Origin: Acidobacteriaceae bacterium
Lineage (GTDB): Bacteria; Acidobacteriota; Terriglobia; Terriglobales; Acidobacteriaceae
Direction of reading: 5' to 3'
Assembly: GCA_003154055.1 (NCBI GenBank)
Contig: PMCH01000124.1
Coordinates: 1,652 to 8,461 of the forward strand
Length of the DNA stretch: 6,810 bases
Positions 6,242-6,810 of the stretch are shown piece after piece (position 1 is the stretch's first letter; each line of letters opens with the position of its first letter). Made by a program: the position numbers and the translations under genes. Below the pieces are notes generated by a model. That model searched no databases. It saw only the letters and a program-made list of their open reading frames with translations, and was not told the origin of the DNA.

Positions 6242-6810
6242 ATGGATATTGCAGTATCGGCGGCCCAGAAGGACGTCCAGTTGCGCCGGCTTTTGGCGGA
6301 CGGCGGCCGCCTGCTCGTGGCCTACTCCGGCGGCATCGATTCCGCCTTTCTCGCCTGGACGGCCCACCAGGTCCTCGGCGATCGGATGCTTGCCGTGATC
6401 GCGGATTCCCCCAGCCTGGCGCGCACCCACCTGGAAGACGCCCTCGCCTTCGCCCGCGAAAACGCAATTCCCGTGGAGATTCTGAGAACTCAGGAACTGG
6501 AGAATCCTGACTACATCCGCAACGATTCCATGCGCTGTTTCCACTGCAAGGACGAGCTCTTCACCGTCCTCGAGCAATACCGCATGGCCCACGGCTTCGA
6601 CCGCGTCGCCTACGGAGTGAATGTTGACGACCAGGGCGACTTCCGCCCCGGGCAGCAAGCCGCGCTCCAGCATCAGGTTTCGGCACCGTTGCTCGAAGCT
6701 GGACTGACCAAAGCTGAGATTCGCGAACTGGCGCGGCAGGCCGGTCTGCGGGTGTGGGACAAGCCTGCGTCGGCATGCTTGTCGTCGCGCATCGAGTATG
6801 GGCGCCCGGT
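6242..6810 (+). CDS. larE: ATP-dependent sulfur transferase LarE (3' end outside window)
   Basis: The first 189 residues are present; full LarE is usually about 270. LarE adenylates the carboxylates of the pyridinium-dicarboxylate made by LarB and then transfers sulfur, giving the thio groups that LarC uses to hold nickel in the pincer cofactor of lactate racemase-type enzymes. The PP-loop SGGIDS is at 29-34 after RLLVAY, followed by RNDSMRCFHCKDELF (93-107), AYGVNVDD (123-130) and KPASACLSSRIEYGRP (174-189), all typical of the family. Cys99, Cys102 and Cys179 are the only cysteines so far. Cys179 lies where the sacrificial sulfur donor (Cys176 of Lactiplantibacillus plantarum LarE) is expected; this alignment is from memory. 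The start at 6242 is chosen for its TACAAT-to-ATG spacing; an in-frame ATG at 6233 overlaps that box and would add three residues. It lies 53 bases after lptD. No larB or larC is in view. Confidence 0.9.
   Translation, partial: MDIAVSAAQKDVQLRRLLADGGRLLVAYSGGIDSAFLAWTAHQVLGDRMLAVIADSPSLARTHLEDALAFARENAIPVEILRTQELENPDYIRNDSMRCFHCKDELFTVLEQYRMAHGFDRVAYGVNVDDQGDFRPGQQAALQHQVSAPLLEAGLTKAEIRELARQAGLRVWDKPASACLSSRIEYGRP

Overview
The window reads as a stretch of ordinary chromosome from a GC-rich, diderm, LPS-making bacterium. The best guess is an acidobacterium (Terriglobia/Koribacter-like). This is inferred from a large LptD of the outer-membrane LPS translocon, an RDD-type membrane protein with a long Pro/Ala-rich N-terminal region carrying a VIEFPR-type motif, a secreted Kelch-type beta-propeller and a small secreted Cys-rich protein. 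No search could be run, so the assignment rests on protein style alone.

Layout. Positions 1-133 may hold the last codons of a gene entering from the left. Positions 226-618 (+) encode a 130-aa exported Cys/His/Lys-rich protein with a strong Shine-Dalgarno site and a strong intrinsic terminator. Its convergent neighbour, 744-2174 (-), is a secreted seven-bladed Kelch-like propeller with a C-terminal beta-sandwich, and it has its own terminator. The two hairpins sit back to back between the stop codons. A 309-bp gap (2175-2483) carries a plausible extended -10 promoter for the Kelch gene. Upstream of that gap, 2484-3545 (-) encodes an RDD-domain membrane protein. It is transcribed divergently from lptD (3702-6188, +). 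After 53 bp, lptD is followed by larE (6242 to the window end, +), which is cut by the window edge.

Function. LptD inserts LPS into the outer leaflet. LarE is a PP-loop sulfur transferase that makes the nickel-pincer cofactor of lactate racemase-type enzymes. The other genes have no assigned reaction. Apart from the divergent and convergent arrangements, nothing in the sequence ties these genes into one pathway. I see no mobile element, CRISPR array, rRNA or tRNA.

No clear new multi-gene system is visible. The best candidate for new biology is the small Cys/His-rich exported protein, a possible extracytoplasmic metal binder. Secondary points are the cysteine layout of LptD, a CxxC...C set in LarE that could hold an Fe-S cluster, and a -10 box placed so that larE could be made as a leaderless mRNA.
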